Notes under the pieces: generated by a model | Seen by the model: the letters and a program-made list of their open reading frames with translations, nothing else | Databases searched by the model: none | Told to the model about the DNA's origin: nothing | Translations under genes and position numbers: made by a program | Part shown: positions 12,912-24,682 of the stretch, one piece after another | How the letters are laid out: each line of letters opens with the position of its first letter | Numbering within the stretch: position 1 is the stretch's first letter | NCBI GenBank assembly: GCA_018340375.1 | Contig: JAFFJZ010000002.1 | Span: 49,744,001 to 49,808,000, forward strand | Length of the DNA: 64,000 nt | Direction of reading: 5' to 3' | Origin: Gonatopus flavifemur | Taxonomy: Eukaryota; Arthropoda; Insecta; Hymenoptera; Dryinidae

Positions 12912-13003
12912 GTGATTAATTGTGCCCGAGGAATAGACTGACTTTCCAAAGGCATTTACTGTAAAACATAGTGAATTTCATCATGTTTCTATTGTCTCGT
13001 CAT

Positions 13004-13664
13004 CCCAATCAACACATGCACGTTATTTCAACGTTGAAAAAACGTTGCACTATCGAACGGACGTTATTCGTCGAATTCATAACGTTCATTTTTGGTTAAC
13101 GTCTGACGAGGGAATAGACGTCCAGAAATGACGTTTCGATAACGTATTACTAAAACTATTAGTAAAAAATGACCATTAAAAAACGTCTTCAAAAAACGTT
13201 TTTGAAATGTACTTCAATCACGCGTTGAGGACGTATTGTTTATGACATTTTCAATGCTCGAACATCAATCGAAGATATCGTGTTGAGAATGTCGAACAAA
13301 ACACAGCAACGTTGGACAAAAATCTAAACGAGAAGTGAAAGAATGAATAGCGTGACTTCATTTATGAATATTTTTCTTCTTAAATTTTTGTGTTATCAAA
13401 AATCCCTTCTTTTCGCATTAATAGAAAATTTTTCAAATAATATGTCTGGTTTGATTCTCATTTTGGAACCATCATTATAACACGTCATTATTTGACGTCT
13501 TATAAACGACTTTTGGACCGTTGTTGTGACGTTATTTTATAGTTGAAAAACACGTGATCTGCCGCGACATTTTTACGTCGAATCAACGGAAGAATATTAC
13601 TAATTCACAACGTGTGGTTATTGGGCGTTTTTCACGTTTTTTAGACGTATGTGTGTTTATTGGG
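13004..13664. mobile_element. CCC-type element of AACGTT units, copy 1
   Basis: About 661 bp with ends CCCAATCAACACATGCACGT and the inverse, ACGTATGTGTGTTTATTGGG. Flanked by AT on both sides (13002-13003, 13665-13666). Filled with AACGTT and ACGTC motifs in both orientations. No coding capacity. A second copy at 50251-51499 aligns along most of its length and carries an insertion; this copy therefore gives the uninterrupted site (TA at 13595-13596). Confidence 0.82.
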
Positions 13665-13715
13665 ATAATGAATTTCATCGTAAGTTCAATCTGTTCCTCG
13701 ATTACAAAGTCCCAT

Positions 13716-13824
13716 CCCAGACAACACAACGTGCCACTGGAACGTTTATGGAAGATTTATAGAACGTACGAGAGGTTTTCTGAACGTTCAGAAAACGTCC
13801 CAGAGACACGTTGTGCTGTTAGGG
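13716..13824. mobile_element. Short CCC-type MITE, 109 bp
   Basis: Ends CCCAGACAACACAACGTG and CACGTTGTGCTGTTAGGG form an inverted repeat, flanked by AT on both sides. The interior holds GAACGTTCAGAAAACGT units. The right end matches that of the short element at 31392-31520 (GTGCTGTTAGGG), so the two are probably one family. Confidence 0.65.
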
Positions 13825-13826
13825 AT

Positions 13827-15645
13827 AGTAAATACAACAATAAATTTTTCACCCTGAGTTCAGGTTAATCTTATGGACGGAGAGTAGTGAATGAAAGATG
13901 AATCTTTATTTTCAAATCATTCTTCAACACATTGATCGATGGAATCATAGAATGTCCTTTGTTTCAATGTCGAAAGAAATTTGTACTAGATAAAATCTTC
14001 AAATGGAATAAAAGTGTTCAATGAATTCCGCAAACAGAACAGTTCGATAAAACCTCAGTAAAAATCATTCCAATTATTCTTTAGCCTAAGACGAAGCCTT
14101 TTCAGATCTTGTAAGTCCTTCACAAGGACTAGGTACTGTGGGAATTCTTTAAAAACCTTGATTTGAACTCTAAAAATTTGAAAAAGTTCCTCAAAAATTC
14201 ATCAACGAACTCTGTACTGCTGAGTCGTATCGAAGATTCATCATCTGATCCAATGATTTCTTCTCAATATCATTTTTTGCTTGAAACCTTTATGAATCCT
14301 GACCGAGCTTCTATATCTTGAAGAATTTCAGGACGAAGCATTACAAGTGATCAAGAAGGAAGAAGCGTTGGTACATAATTTTCACTCAGGTTACTTAACT
14401 GATACTTGAAACCAGATTCATGGTATCCTCCCTTTCTGCTTCTTTTCCTTCTTCTCTTTCGAATGGAAAATAACAAATTTAGTGCATGGAGTAAATACCA
14501 TGAATATTTCTATACAGGGTGTTGCAAAATCCTCGCAATATATCGATCATATAAGAATTCTTCTTTCACTTCATCTCGAATTGTGAAAAGTTGAATAAAG
14601 CGAAGAAATATTTACCCAACTGAATTCACTTGTATTTTTCAATCTTCTCGTGTCAATCGAATAGAAAAAAATATTCATTCGGATTCAACCCTTCCACTTT
14701 AGATCACATAATTCGAAAATTAATGCTTAAAGTGTTGCACTTATCCTATTATGAGCGTATCTTCTTTGTATACAGGATATACAATGGCACGTCAGTAGAT
14801 GTGCACAAGTTGAAAGAAGATAAGTGCCCCTCAAGTTTGAAAAAAAGAGAGAGAGAGAAATCAAGAAGACACGGAGAAGCTTTCTATGTACACGAGTATA
14901 GGTTCAATATGTTTATACGGAATAATGAAGCACTTGCAAAATTGTAATGGTGCTGGTCTTTGTAAAGTGAGTGAATAAAAATGTACATTTATATCGTGGG
15001 AGTCATAAAGAGAGCTTAAGGAGAGAGAAAATGTTTTCTCCATTTCATGAGGTCGTTGAGTGAATTTGCTCTTAAAACTTGTGAACCGTCGAACAACGAA
15101 ACAAATTATAAGAGCAATTTCAAGGGTATGCTCGTATAAGCGATTGACTCTTGATATACTTCAATACTCAAGGTGAGGTAAAATGAAAATGTGTATTATC
15201 GGTGCAATAAACAAGAAGCTGTAACGAGAGAAAATGTTTTCGATGTTTTAATGATATCGGTGAGCCGAGGAGGATTTCACATTCGTTATTGTAGTAGCAT
15301 TGGTTTGAAGGGGGTGATCGATCGTAAATACTACGTCATTCATCTAATTCGATGAAAAATTACGTAGAATGTTGATTTGGATCTGAGTGAAATCTCGTTC
15401 TTTGGAATACTTAAAATATTAGGTACGCGGAGAAGAACAGCTTGTAACTATCCTGAGAAGGAAAATTGACTTCAGTTAATCTTCGGAGGCTTAACAAGTT
15501 TGGTATTTTTTACGATGAAGGTTTTGTGATTAAACTTGCAAGTATCTTGCGAAGTGTGCAGCGCTCAATCCGATGAACTCTTCTTCGTCGTCTGAATTAC
15601 CTGATCACCAGTTAATAGGAATTAGAGTTTTTGTCAAAAACTTTA
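13827..15645. other. No gene recognised
   Basis: A+T-rich. Open frames at 14406-14594 and 14630-14947 (plus) have no recognisable content; the latter includes a low-complexity KKRERE stretch from an AG-repeat. No element ends were found. Confidence 0.35.
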
Positions 15646-15647
15646 AT

Positions 15648-15975
15648 TTATACTCTGAAAAAAGTTTTCAGTTGCAATAATTAAAAACCGCATCGAATGA
15701 GAAAAAATATCAGTTGCAGGACCTAGTATTCTATTGAGAATACTAAATTTTTTATTACATTGAAAAAACTGTTTAGTTGTCGTGACCTCAACTAAAATTA
15801 TATGGTTATAGTCCCTTCAACTGAAAATTTTTAGTTCAGGCAATTTGAATTTTCTACTTCATGTCGTTTTGAGTTACTACAACTGAAGTGTTTTCTCAGT
15901 TTAGATGTCGTACTTTACTAAATTCCCAGTCACGACAACTGAACAGTTTGCAAATCAAGTGAGTTGCTATCGCTG
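15648..15975. repeat. AGTTG-unit repeat cluster with a CAC-type element at 15758-15901
   Basis: Short AGTTG/CAACT units alternate in both orientations. The best-defined part, 15758-15901, begins CATTGAAAAAACTGTTTAGT and ends TTTTCTCAGT, with TA on both sides (15756-15757, 15902-15903). A longer relative at 19245-20136 carries an insertion. The stretch GGTTATAGTCCCTTCAACTG here at about 15804-15823 is the uninterrupted version of that insertion site. Confidence 0.6.
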
Positions 15976-15992
15976 AAGGAATGATTTCACCA

Positions 15993-16227
15993 AAACATCC
16001 GACATAACAATTCATGTCTTGCGATGTCTTTTAGATAAGTTTAAGATGTCTTGCGCAACACATTTAGATGTATTTTAGATGTCTAAAACTCTTCTTTGGT
16101 CTAAAAGATATCTAAAAGACCTCTAAAAGAGTTTTAGACATCTAAAAGACATCTAAATGCGTTGCGCAAGACATCTTAAACTTATCGAAAAGACGTCGCA
16201 AGACATGAATTGTTATGTGGGATGTTT
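15993..16227. mobile_element. Fold-back of GACATCT/AGATGTC units
   Basis: Arms starting AAACATCCGACATAACAATT and ending with the near-perfect complement pair along about 110 bp each. The interior is a run of AAAGACATCTAAAAG-like palindromic units. No coding capacity. Related, more decayed stretches occur at about 1195-1320 and 19125-19240. No target duplication was identified with confidence. Confidence 0.75.
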
Positions 16228-16246
16228 GACCTAACTAAAAGGACTA

Positions 16247-16481
16247 CACGGAGAAAATGATCTACTGAAAAGTACCATACTTTATAGAGTTCGAGCGTTA
16301 CTCTTGTCAAGATTAAATTATTCAGATGAAAATACCTCTAAAAGTACCATACTGGCTTGGACTTTTCTGAAGAAGTATAGGACTTTTGTAGATATTTTCA
16401 CGTAAATAATTTAATCTGAACAAGAGTAACGCTCGAACTCTATAAAGTATGGTACTTTTTAGTACATCTTTTTTCTCCGTG
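16247..16481. mobile_element. CAC-type MITE with long arms, 235 bp
   Basis: Begins CACGGAGAAAATGATCTACT and ends with ACATCTTTTTTCTCCGTG. The arms share a nearly perfect block including ATACTTTATAGAGTTCGAGC. Flanked by TA on the left (16245-16246) and TC on the right. It starts 20 bp after the preceding fold-back. Non-coding. Confidence 0.83.
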
Positions 16482-16502
16482 TCGGAGTCGGTCTTTTTGG
16501 CC

Positions 16503-16837
16503 GGTATAACTAAATTTTGGTCACAGCATAGAAAAGAATAAACTAGCCGTGTCAGCTACTCACTCTTTTATCCCATTTTTTTCGTAGCTATGGCGATGAA
16601 ATAATTGCAGCTTTAGCTATTTATTAGCTACCACAGCAAGAAAACGCAACTGTGACCACTTTCTTGACAAGTTCTTTGGTTGATATTTGGATACCTAAAC
16701 AATTTACCTGTGAAACTTTTGCTGTGGAAGCTAAATTTCTTCTTGTGATCGCTAAGCGAATAGCTCTGACAGCTAAAAAAAACGTAGCGTAGGTAATTTT
16801 TTACAATCCAAATAGTGGCGAATTATTTTTTTCCGTG
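16503..16837. mobile_element. Degenerate AGCT-unit CAC-type element
   Basis: Many TAGCT/AGCTA units occur in both orientations, for example AGCTATTTATTAGCT. The right end TTTTTTTCCGTG at 16837 is the CAC-type terminal signal. The left end is decayed and its coordinate is approximate. Similar in content to 27792-28040. Confidence 0.5.
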
Positions 16838-16839
16838 AG

Positions 16840-19244
16840 CCATTAAACTTTTAGTTACGCCAACAAAAATGTTTGGTTGGGCATGTATCAACTACACTTC
16901 GGTATTATTTATTCCATAAGTTCTTTTACATGGAGAAAAAAAATTAGGCTGCAGCAGTTGAGTGGCTAGCACGGACACGGATAGCCTTCAAATTTTGATG
17001 CAGGAAATTTTAACCGCACTGTAAAAAGATACTCCCAAAACTACCAAAGAAAGTTCGGCAGTTTTTTACATAAAATTTCTTTGGAAATTATCGGAAAAAT
17101 ATCCAAAAAGTTTCATGATTTTACGGAGATTGTTGAAACTTCCCAAACTTTTGTTTGTAAATCCACAAAGAAAGTTCGAAAATTATTTTTCCAAAACAAG
17201 GTTGTAAATTCCCAAGCATTTTTATTTGAGTTCAACACCTTTTTTTTACAGAGTGCAGTTTTATTTCTTCAAGAGCTTTCGACGAGAAAGCATTTGCAAG
17301 ACTTCAAATAGTCCTGTTAAGGAATATATGGCGATAATTGAAATCCCACTTCAATTCTAAAAACAAACTTGTGTGAGAGAAACATATAAGCACCCCTTTG
17401 TATTCCTACTGTGCATACTTATACCGATTAGCCACGTGAGAGGCAAATCACAGTCTACATTTTCAATATGTAGTTTTCAATGATTGCACATACCCAGCGG
17501 AAAAAAAGGTTTCGTTCGAATGTAATACTGCTTCCCCACGTTTATCCAGTTCAAACAATGTTTTTGTTCAACTAGACATTCTAGAGGGCATGATACGACG
17601 CAGAAAATATTGGAAAATAATTTCCAAAGAATAACAGAACAATAGAGATAGAGATTGATGATGAAATCACATATAAAGTTTCATTCACCTTGAACCAATT
17701 ACATTTCCATCAAGAAAATAATTAAGAAAGACGCGAAGAAAGTAGTAGCGAAGGATAAAGAGAAAGAAAGGAATTACGAGTACAGGTAAATGCACTTTGA
17801 ACGATGTACGTATATTATTTTTATATATTTCACATATACGCTTATAAACTTGTATAAGAAGCAACCACGATTAAACGATAAGTTTATACCGCTTTACATC
17901 GTGGTCTTGAACGACACTCCATTAGCATATTATATTAGCATTGGCCTTCGAAACATTGCTTTTCGAAATTACCTTCAAAACAGCTTCCCTGGTTGAACGA
18001 ACAACAAATTGACATTGTATGGCGTACGATCCTTGGGATGAGGCATCCTTGCGTCTTCGCAGATTACGTTATATACGCGTTTAATAAACGCAAACATGTG
18101 AAATGTGGTCTTGTAAGTTTAACCGAAGTTTCTCAATTCGAACACCACATTTCTTATAATTAAATACATTCCTTTGATGCTATCTTTATACGAATTACAA
18201 ACAAAAATATACTACACGAAAATCAATTCTCAAAAACCGAATTGCGATCATTCCAGGGTTGAAATCATCGGAATCATGGATCTGTAATGTGGCACGTTAA
18301 GTATCCAATTTTGCTACCGCAACCTTGGCGATCTATTGTTCAAGATTTAAATTCAAATTGTGCTGGAATTGGATTATAATTGGATAATGTAATGTACTGA
18401 AACGTGCGTTCGAATGATCGGCCTGCGGTAGATATTCTTTGACTTTTGCTGCGCTAGACGGGAGTCGTTGGAGAATGAAATTGCTGCGAGTTTCATTCTC
18501 ACATTGTTTATCGCAGCAAATCAGACTATGATTTATCGCAATGCAGGGATAAATTGTACGAGTTCGGGTTGTATTGAAACCTTATTCAATAGGAAATTAG
18601 GTATACTTGGCTTGTTCCCTTCATCACTGTCCCTTCAGTGAAGCTCGGAGAATAAAGTCTGATTAGAAAGAAAAGTGAAAGAAGTATGGTTTCTTTTGCT
18701 TTTTACAAGCAAATAGTTTTTGCTGCAGAGTATGTAGTTACTTGAGAAACTGCAAAAAAGTGAATATTTGGTCATGCAGGAATGTCCTCATACGGAGGGC
18801 TGATGCATCGGTTCATTTCGATTAGAAATTATAATCAGGTCGAGCTGAAATTTTATAAAAACCTGACGGAGTTAACTCCAAAATCTAGGACAATCCTTTG
18901 AACACTCGGAGTCGTACGATATCTTCGTCCATATTTCAAATGTCTTGGACGCTTTTGGATAAGTATAAAACTAATTCTTGTCATAAACTCGTCCAAAAAA
19001 TACGTATCTTCAAAATGTCATGCCATTCCAAGTGGGCAAATTTTCAAAATTATATATATTTTATACATAATTCATGTATAATTCTATATAAATTATATAT
19101 CATTTAAAATTTTCTCCCTAGGCATGTCGAAGATATCTTTTAGACGACTTCTATTCAAGAATTGACCTAAAACTCATCTAAAACATTGTGCAGGACATCT
19201 AAATCCTGCTTAATAGATATCGCGAAACATGATTGTGACTGTCA
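16840..19244. other. No gene; fragments of dispersed repeats
   Basis: About 16925-17010 is a half copy of the AGCTG element at 11304-11535. About 19125-19240 is a decayed GACATCT-unit stretch. A short perfect hairpin with a 10-bp stem (GAGAATGAAA...TTTCATTCTC) lies at 18471-18500. Open frames at 17081-17311, 17790-17996 and 18898-19107 have no recognisable content. Confidence 0.4.
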
Positions 19245-20136
19245 CATTAAAAAAAACTGTTCAATCGTCGTGACTAAAAATTTCAATGAAATACGATCTG
19301 AACTCGAAATTTAGTTGCCTTAAGTAAATATTAGTATAGTTATCAGGGTGCTTAAAAAAGAAAATTTCATTCATTTTTTCGGCTCTTATCCTCCCAAATG
19401 TTTCTATTCGAAATAAAAAACGTGCTCACCAAAGATGGGCCCTGTAGCTCAACTCGAAGAGGTCGCTATTTTAGTTTCAGTGTCCCATATTTAATTAACA
19501 TGGGAAACATTTGTGTGTTTATTAAAATTGAATTTACACATCTTTAACTGAATTTTTTACAAATAACCATTGTATATCCTTCAAGTTGAGTCTTCGAGCT
19601 TTCCAAAATTCAGTAACAACGTATGATTATCATAACTGAAAGATTAGTTACAGCCATTTGAAAACTGTCGGATTTAGGAATTTAGGTAAATTTAGCAATT
19701 TTCAAATGGCTATAACTAATCTTTTAGTTATGATAATAATACGCTGTTACTGAGTTTTGGAATGCTCGAAGACTCAACTTGAAGAATATACAATGTTTAT
19801 TTGTAACAAATTCAGTGAATCATGTATAAATTCAATTTTGATAAAAAACAACATGTTTCGCATATTAATTAAATGAGGAACTAAAATTAAAATAGCGAAC
19901 ACTCAGAGTTGAGCCACAGCGCCCATCTTTGGTGAGAATTTTTTTATATGAAATAGAAACATTTGAGAGGGTGAGAACCAAGAAAATGAATAAATTTTTT
20001 TTTTTGAAGCACCCTAATAGTTATAGTCCCTTCAACTGAAAATTTTTCTTGCAAAAAACAACATTTTAATTCAGGCAGCTTGAATTTTCTACTCCATGCC
20101 GTTTTTAGTTACTGAAACTAAAGATTTTTCTCAGTG
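19245..20136. mobile_element. AGTTG-unit CAC-type element interrupted by a hAT-like MITE
   Basis: The left part starts CATTAAAAAAAACTGTTCAA and the right part ends ATTTTTCTCAGTG followed by TA. Both parts match the smaller element at 15758-15901, including GTCGTGAC and TTATAGTCCCTTCAACTGAA. The interruption is the 673-bp element at 19344-20016. Without it and one duplication copy the host would be about 211 bp. Confidence 0.7.
19344..20016. mobile_element. hAT-like fold-back MITE with perfect 8-bp duplication
   Basis: Ends CAGGGTGCTTAAAAAAGAAA and TTTTTGAAGCACCCTA. The 8-bp sequence ATAGTTAT occurs immediately on both sides (19336-19343 and 20017-20024). Almost the whole element is one palindrome; the arms, which contain blocks such as CCAAAGATGGGCCCTGTAGC, pair around a centre near 19680. 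No coding capacity. The TIR start (YAGGGTG) and 8-bp duplication are hAT features. Confidence 0.9.
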
Positions 20137-20218
20137 TAATATTTCTGTAACAATTTGTACCAAATTTTGTAGTCAAACGCAATTCATAAGGCATGAACCA
20201 CATCTCATCAGTTTTTCC

Positions 20219-21614
20219 ATTTTTGTGTCAAAATTGTAGAACTCTTGATAGAAGAATGATAAGGACTTGATTTTTTTTTTAAATGAAGGGAATTCCAGAT
20301 TTTAGGGAAAATATCCAGAAAGTCCGATGAGCGCGTTTAGACCTTGAGAAAATTCATGGAAAATGAGATTTTTGAGCAAAAATACGAATTTTTCATGATT
20401 CAAGAGGGGAAACAATTTTTAGTCAATGTGTTATGCATCATTTCTTATGTATCTCGATGTGCTGAATCCGAATATGGAAACAGAATGTGTGTATCTCTTC
20501 AAGTTTTTCCGGAAAACACAATTAAAGTAAGAACATGCGGATTTCACGATTATTTACATGAATAAGAGGGGAGAAAATGATTTCATCGATGTATTATACA
20601 TCATTCTCCGAGGGGTTCGGTACGCTAAATCTAAATCTGAGAGCAGAATACGTTTATTTTCCCAGGTCCTTCCGGAAAATGCAACTGGAATGGAAACAAT
20701 TCGAAGTCTATAAAGAATGATGTATATACATCGAGTAAAACATTGTCTCCCCTACAAATTCTATAAATAATAGTGAAATGGAGTTTCCATCAGATTCCTT
20801 TACTTTAACCAATTTTTCCGGAAGAACCTGGAAAGATAGACAAATTCTGTTGCCAGATTTGGGTTCAGCGTATCGAAACCCATGTGGAATTATGTATAAT
20901 CCATCGATCAAATTATTTTCTCCCCTTTGAATCATATGAATAACCGTTGAAACCGCATCTTCATACTTTAACTGCGTTTTCCGGAAAAACTTGAAGAGAT
21001 AAACACATTCTTTTTCCAACTTGAATTCAGCATATCAAAATACATAAGAAATGATGCATAGTACATTGACCAATAATTGTCTCCCCTAGAGATCGTATAA
21101 ATAACAGGAAAATGGATATTTCAGCGTATTGTTTTTCCACTTTAATCGTGTTTTCCGGAAGAACCTGGAAATATAGACAAATTCTGTTCTCAGAATCGGA
21201 TTCAGCGTATCGAAAACCATGGGGAATCATGTATAATCCATCGATCAAATCATTTTCTCTGCTTTGAATCATCGTAAATAACCGTGAAATCTGCATTTTC
21301 ATACATTAATTGTGTTTTCCGGAAAAACTTGGAAAGATGTACACATTCTGTTTCCAGATTCGGATTCAGCACATCAGAACCCATAAGAAATGATGCATAA
21401 CACATTGACTAAACATTGTTTCCCTTCTTGAATCATGAAAAATTCGTATTTTTGCTAAAAAATCTCATTTTCCATGAATTTTCTCAAGGTCTCAACGCGC
21501 TCATCGGACTTTCTGGATATTTTTCCTCAAATGTGGAATGTCTTCCCTTCATTTAAAAAAACATCAAGTCTCTATCATTCTTCTATCAAGAGTTCTACAA
21601 TTTTACACAAAAAT
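20219..21614. mobile_element. Large fold-back element with six 160-180-bp internal units
   Basis: The outer arms of roughly 250 bp pair (left from ATTTTTGTGTCAAAATTGTA; right ends with ACACAAAAAT). Between them lie six copies of a 160-180-bp unit, each containing TTTTCCGGAARAAC. Two are on the plus strand (around 20498 and 20665), four on the minus strand (around 20817, 20976, 21155, 21317). Two subtypes alternate: one with ACCTGGAAAGATAGACAAAT, one with ACTTGGAAAGATGTACACAT. Open frames at 20344-20565 (plus), 20708-21019 and 21027-21302 (minus) encode similar peptides only because the units are repeated. No transposase. No target duplication found. Confidence 0.8.
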
Positions 21615-21771
21615 TCTCGATTAGTGCCACTGTGACGTTCGAAGGGTGGTTTCTACCCTTAAACCCTCACCATTGCCGATGTGAAAAAATACGTGTCGAT
21701 TATTTTTCGATGTTTTACAAGTGTCATTAGACTCGGTGAGTGACACTTCCGTAAGTCTTCTTGTGAGTCCT

Positions 21772-22209
21772 TTTTGCTGTAGCAGCAAATTTTGTGTTGT
21801 GACCGCAATCATGTTAGCTATGACAGGAATTTTTTAGCTGTAGCGTCAAAAAATGTTCGCTCCGACAGCAGAAATTTGTTGCATCAGTCAATCATGTTGC
21901 TCTCTTCTCAGCAACAGCAGAATTCAGTTCGTTGCCACAGCGCATTTTCAGCCGGCTGGGAAAAAAGATTTGCTATGCTGCGTCCGCAAATTTTTCTCTC
22001 TTTGCACGAAAGAAAAAGTAATTAGCTGTGAGACTGACAGCCATTGTTTCAGCTCAGATAGCTAAGTTTCAACTACTGTGGAGAAATTTCTAGCTTCATC
22101 AGCTAAATTTTAGCCAATCTTGTTAAGAAATTAGCTGTCCTGTGGATGGTAAAATATTGAGGTATGATAGCTAAAATTTAGCTGATGCAGCGAAAAATTT
22201 CTTTCCGTG
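21772..22209. mobile_element. AGCTG/GCTGTAGCAGC-unit CAC-type element
   Basis: A run of TTTGCTGTAGCAGCAAA- and TTAGCTG-type small palindromes ends in AAATTTCTTTCCGTG, followed by TA at 22210-22211. The left end is not clear. The content is the same type as 62651-63020, but more diverged. The overlapping open frames at 21792-22065 are unit-derived. Confidence 0.55.
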
Positions 22210-22211
22210 TA

Positions 22212-22966
22212 TCACTTTTCCTAATTTTAATTCGGCATATTTGACTGATTCCTAATTCAAGCAAGGTGCTATTGACAAAATTCTGATGGTAGTCAAGTAT
22301 GACAATCCTTGTCAGGACTTGAATAAGATCAAGATAAATCCAATCAGGTTTAGGAGATGAAATCCTAGTAGTCGGCATAGACCTTATTAATCGTATGGTA
22401 ATGGCTTCCCAAGGATTGACGACTGAATGATAATGTAAGTCCAATAATGGTGATAGATAATCGGTCACGTAGTATGGAACTAATAATTGGCTCAGTAATG
22501 ATGCTAAATGATTTCGACTTATACCCAGAACTTACGATGTTTGAACGTGACTCATTGATGCCGAATCACAAGGTTCTACATCGTTATTTGGTTTATTGGG
22601 ACGAAACTGTCGTTTCAATCGTTTAAAATCAGACATGGATGCTTTTTAACACGGAATACTATGTCAAAAGATGAATTTTCAAAAAGAATTCAATTTGGAA
22701 TTAATTGTAACGCTTTTGCTTTTATTGCTTTGTGATTTTTTCGTCACCAGTTGTATCGAATCGATTTTCTCTTCTAAAATTCTAAATTTTTCATAGCGTT
22801 CCTGGAGAGTTTTTGATCCCTGCGCACGTGTTTTGAAAACCAAACCTTATCCTGCGAATACCCAATTTGTTCAAGGGCCATCACCAAACTGGATATTCGA
22901 TTTTAGAATCGATTTCGACTAGTAAGAAACTATATTTGTGCGAATCTGTCATGGACCACACTCTTT
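22212..22966. other. No gene recognised
   Basis: A+T-rich. The open frame at 22178-22468 (minus) runs partly into the preceding element and is not recognisable. Nothing else stands out. Confidence 0.4.
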
Positions 22967-22967
22967 C

Positions 22968-23190
22968 AATCTGAAAGAGTGAAAATCCACTCTTGTCGGA
23001 CTTGCAGTATTTTCACTCCAAGAAATTCAAAGAGTTCACTCCACTGAGTCTCAAAAGTGAGCCAGTCCAATCCGAGTGGGATTTTAATTTATTTCTGAAA
23101 GAGTGGAAATTTCACTCAAAATTTCGACAAGCTCATTTATGGTTGGCTCAAGAGTGAGATCTCACTTTAAAAATTTTAGAGAGTACATCA
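22968..23190. repeat. GAGTGAAA-unit repeat, single copy
   Basis: Units such as GAAAGAGTGAAAATCCACTC and GAGTGGAAATTTCACTC alternate as small palindromes; the end reads AAAAATTTTAGAGAGTA. It matches parts of the big array at 43993-45665, including GGACTTGCAGTATTTTCACT and GTGAGCCAGTCC. Probably an element of the same family. Confidence 0.65.
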
Positions 23191-24452
23191 GCTGTGTTTA
23201 CATCACCGAGCTTTCATGTTCAAAGGGAACACTAGAGATTCAAAAGCTTCCGGAGTGTAAAATCCAGTTATTCTCTCCTTCCAATATGAGGATAATCGAA
23301 ATACGACAATGTGTGGAAAAGTCCTACAGCTTTACAGTAAAAAGCCAAAGTTTCTACATAGAATTGCATATAATTCCTCTTCATTCGTAATTCGCAAATT
23401 CGATCATAACTCATCAGCCACGGAGATAATTCGCAGGATTAACTTTTCTCCGGGTGACATGAAACCTCCGTATCACGCGTATACAACACGTCAATACGAT
23501 ATTCCTACGATATATGTTCATAGTATATCTATATACATAGTCGAGACTTTGATCCTCCGGTTTCTCGAGTGAGCCTTTTTCCCTCTCTTCTTCGTCATCT
23601 CCTTTTCTCTTCTCTCTGCATTTCCCCCTTTCGTTACGCCACTGGAGGCGCTCCTTGAAAGCGAGGCTGGTGCCGTTGAACGTACCAAGATATCGAGTGG
23701 AACGAGGATAGAGAATGAACCGGGTGCGATGCACTCGACAAGGACAAGGCGTATTTTCATAAACTCTATTAATGAAACGCACACGCGCGCGCCAACTCCC
23801 AACGATATATATCGCCATGCCGCTTTTTCTCTTTCATTCCTTGCTCAACCACACGTACACAACTGTATATACACGTACACATATACACCCTGTGTTCTCT
23901 GAACCACGCATCGTGGTGTATAGCGATTTTCCGCTCACTCCCGCAAAGCAACGCCCAGGAATGAGTGAAACAAAGCTACGGCCTATGCCGAGTGGCTGGA
24001 AAAATGCACGGTATATGTGTGTATCCTTTTTCTCTTTACGCATGCACGCAGTTGAGTGTATTACCGAGGAAACAGAGACTCGCTTGCTTGGCCTGTGCCC
24101 ATGTGCATATGTGTCTTTACGTATACGGGCTCACGTTGCTGAGATCGTTGCACGGCTATTTCGAGAATGAACAACGAGAGCAATGTATAGTAAATTTCCT
24201 TGGAGGTGTGGAACACCTTTCATTATCGCGCACTCGGTTTTGTTGTTTGTTTTTTTCCCCACACATTTTTCAAGATAGATAGCAAAGATTATCAATCATG
24301 CGAGAAGTATTATATATTTTCATCGCGTGGCAAACAAATGATTCTAATCGAACAGATTTCACGCGTATTGGTATTTTCAATGGCTATAGATGATTTTTCG
24401 TTCCATGCGATTCAATCGGCGCTTATTGTAATTATATTCTGCTGCAATGGCG
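23191..24452. other. CpG-containing patch (about 23570-24200), no gene recognised
   Basis: Composition shifts to higher G+C and CpG (GCACACGCGCGCGCC, GGCGCTCC) with pyrimidine-rich stretches. Long open frames exist on both strands over the same bases (23414-23818 minus; 23772-24170 plus; 23965-24282 plus), which usually means composition rather than coding. Compatible with a promoter or a 5' untranslated exon. No family is recognisable. Confidence 0.35.
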
Positions 24453-24453
24453 A

Positions 24454-24680
24454 CACGGAGAGAAAAGTATCGCTGGCGTAACAAGTAGGTCTGTTACTAT
24501 AGCGCCTACAAAAAAAATTAGCTGTAAGAGCAAGAAAAATGATTGACACAACTGCATTTTTTTGCTGACATAAACACATTTGTTAATAGAACTAACGTCT
24601 TAGCTGCTGTAATGAATATTTTTGCAAGGACAACAAATTTCTTTGTAGGCGCTATAGTAGCAAACCATTTTTTCTCCGTG
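24454..24680. mobile_element. CAC-type MITE, 227 bp
   Basis: Begins CACGGAGAGAAAAGTATCGC and ends CATTTTTTCTCCGTG. Inner arms (24495-24512 and 24642-24659) form a perfect 18-bp inverted repeat, TACTATAGCGCCTACAAA. Flanks are CGA on both sides, a possible 3-bp duplication, in contrast to the 2-bp duplications of most relatives. Contains TTAGCTG units. Non-coding. Confidence 0.72.
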
Positions 24681-24682
24681 CG

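Noticed and set aside
23414..24282. Open frames of 93-134 codons on both strands
   Set aside because: Several overlap on opposite strands in a CpG-richer, low-complexity stretch. This is better explained by composition; no domain seen.
24454..24680. 3-bp CGA duplication as evidence that the CAC group is classical CACTA
   Set aside because: Only this copy shows three matching bases; others show two. The single case may be chance.
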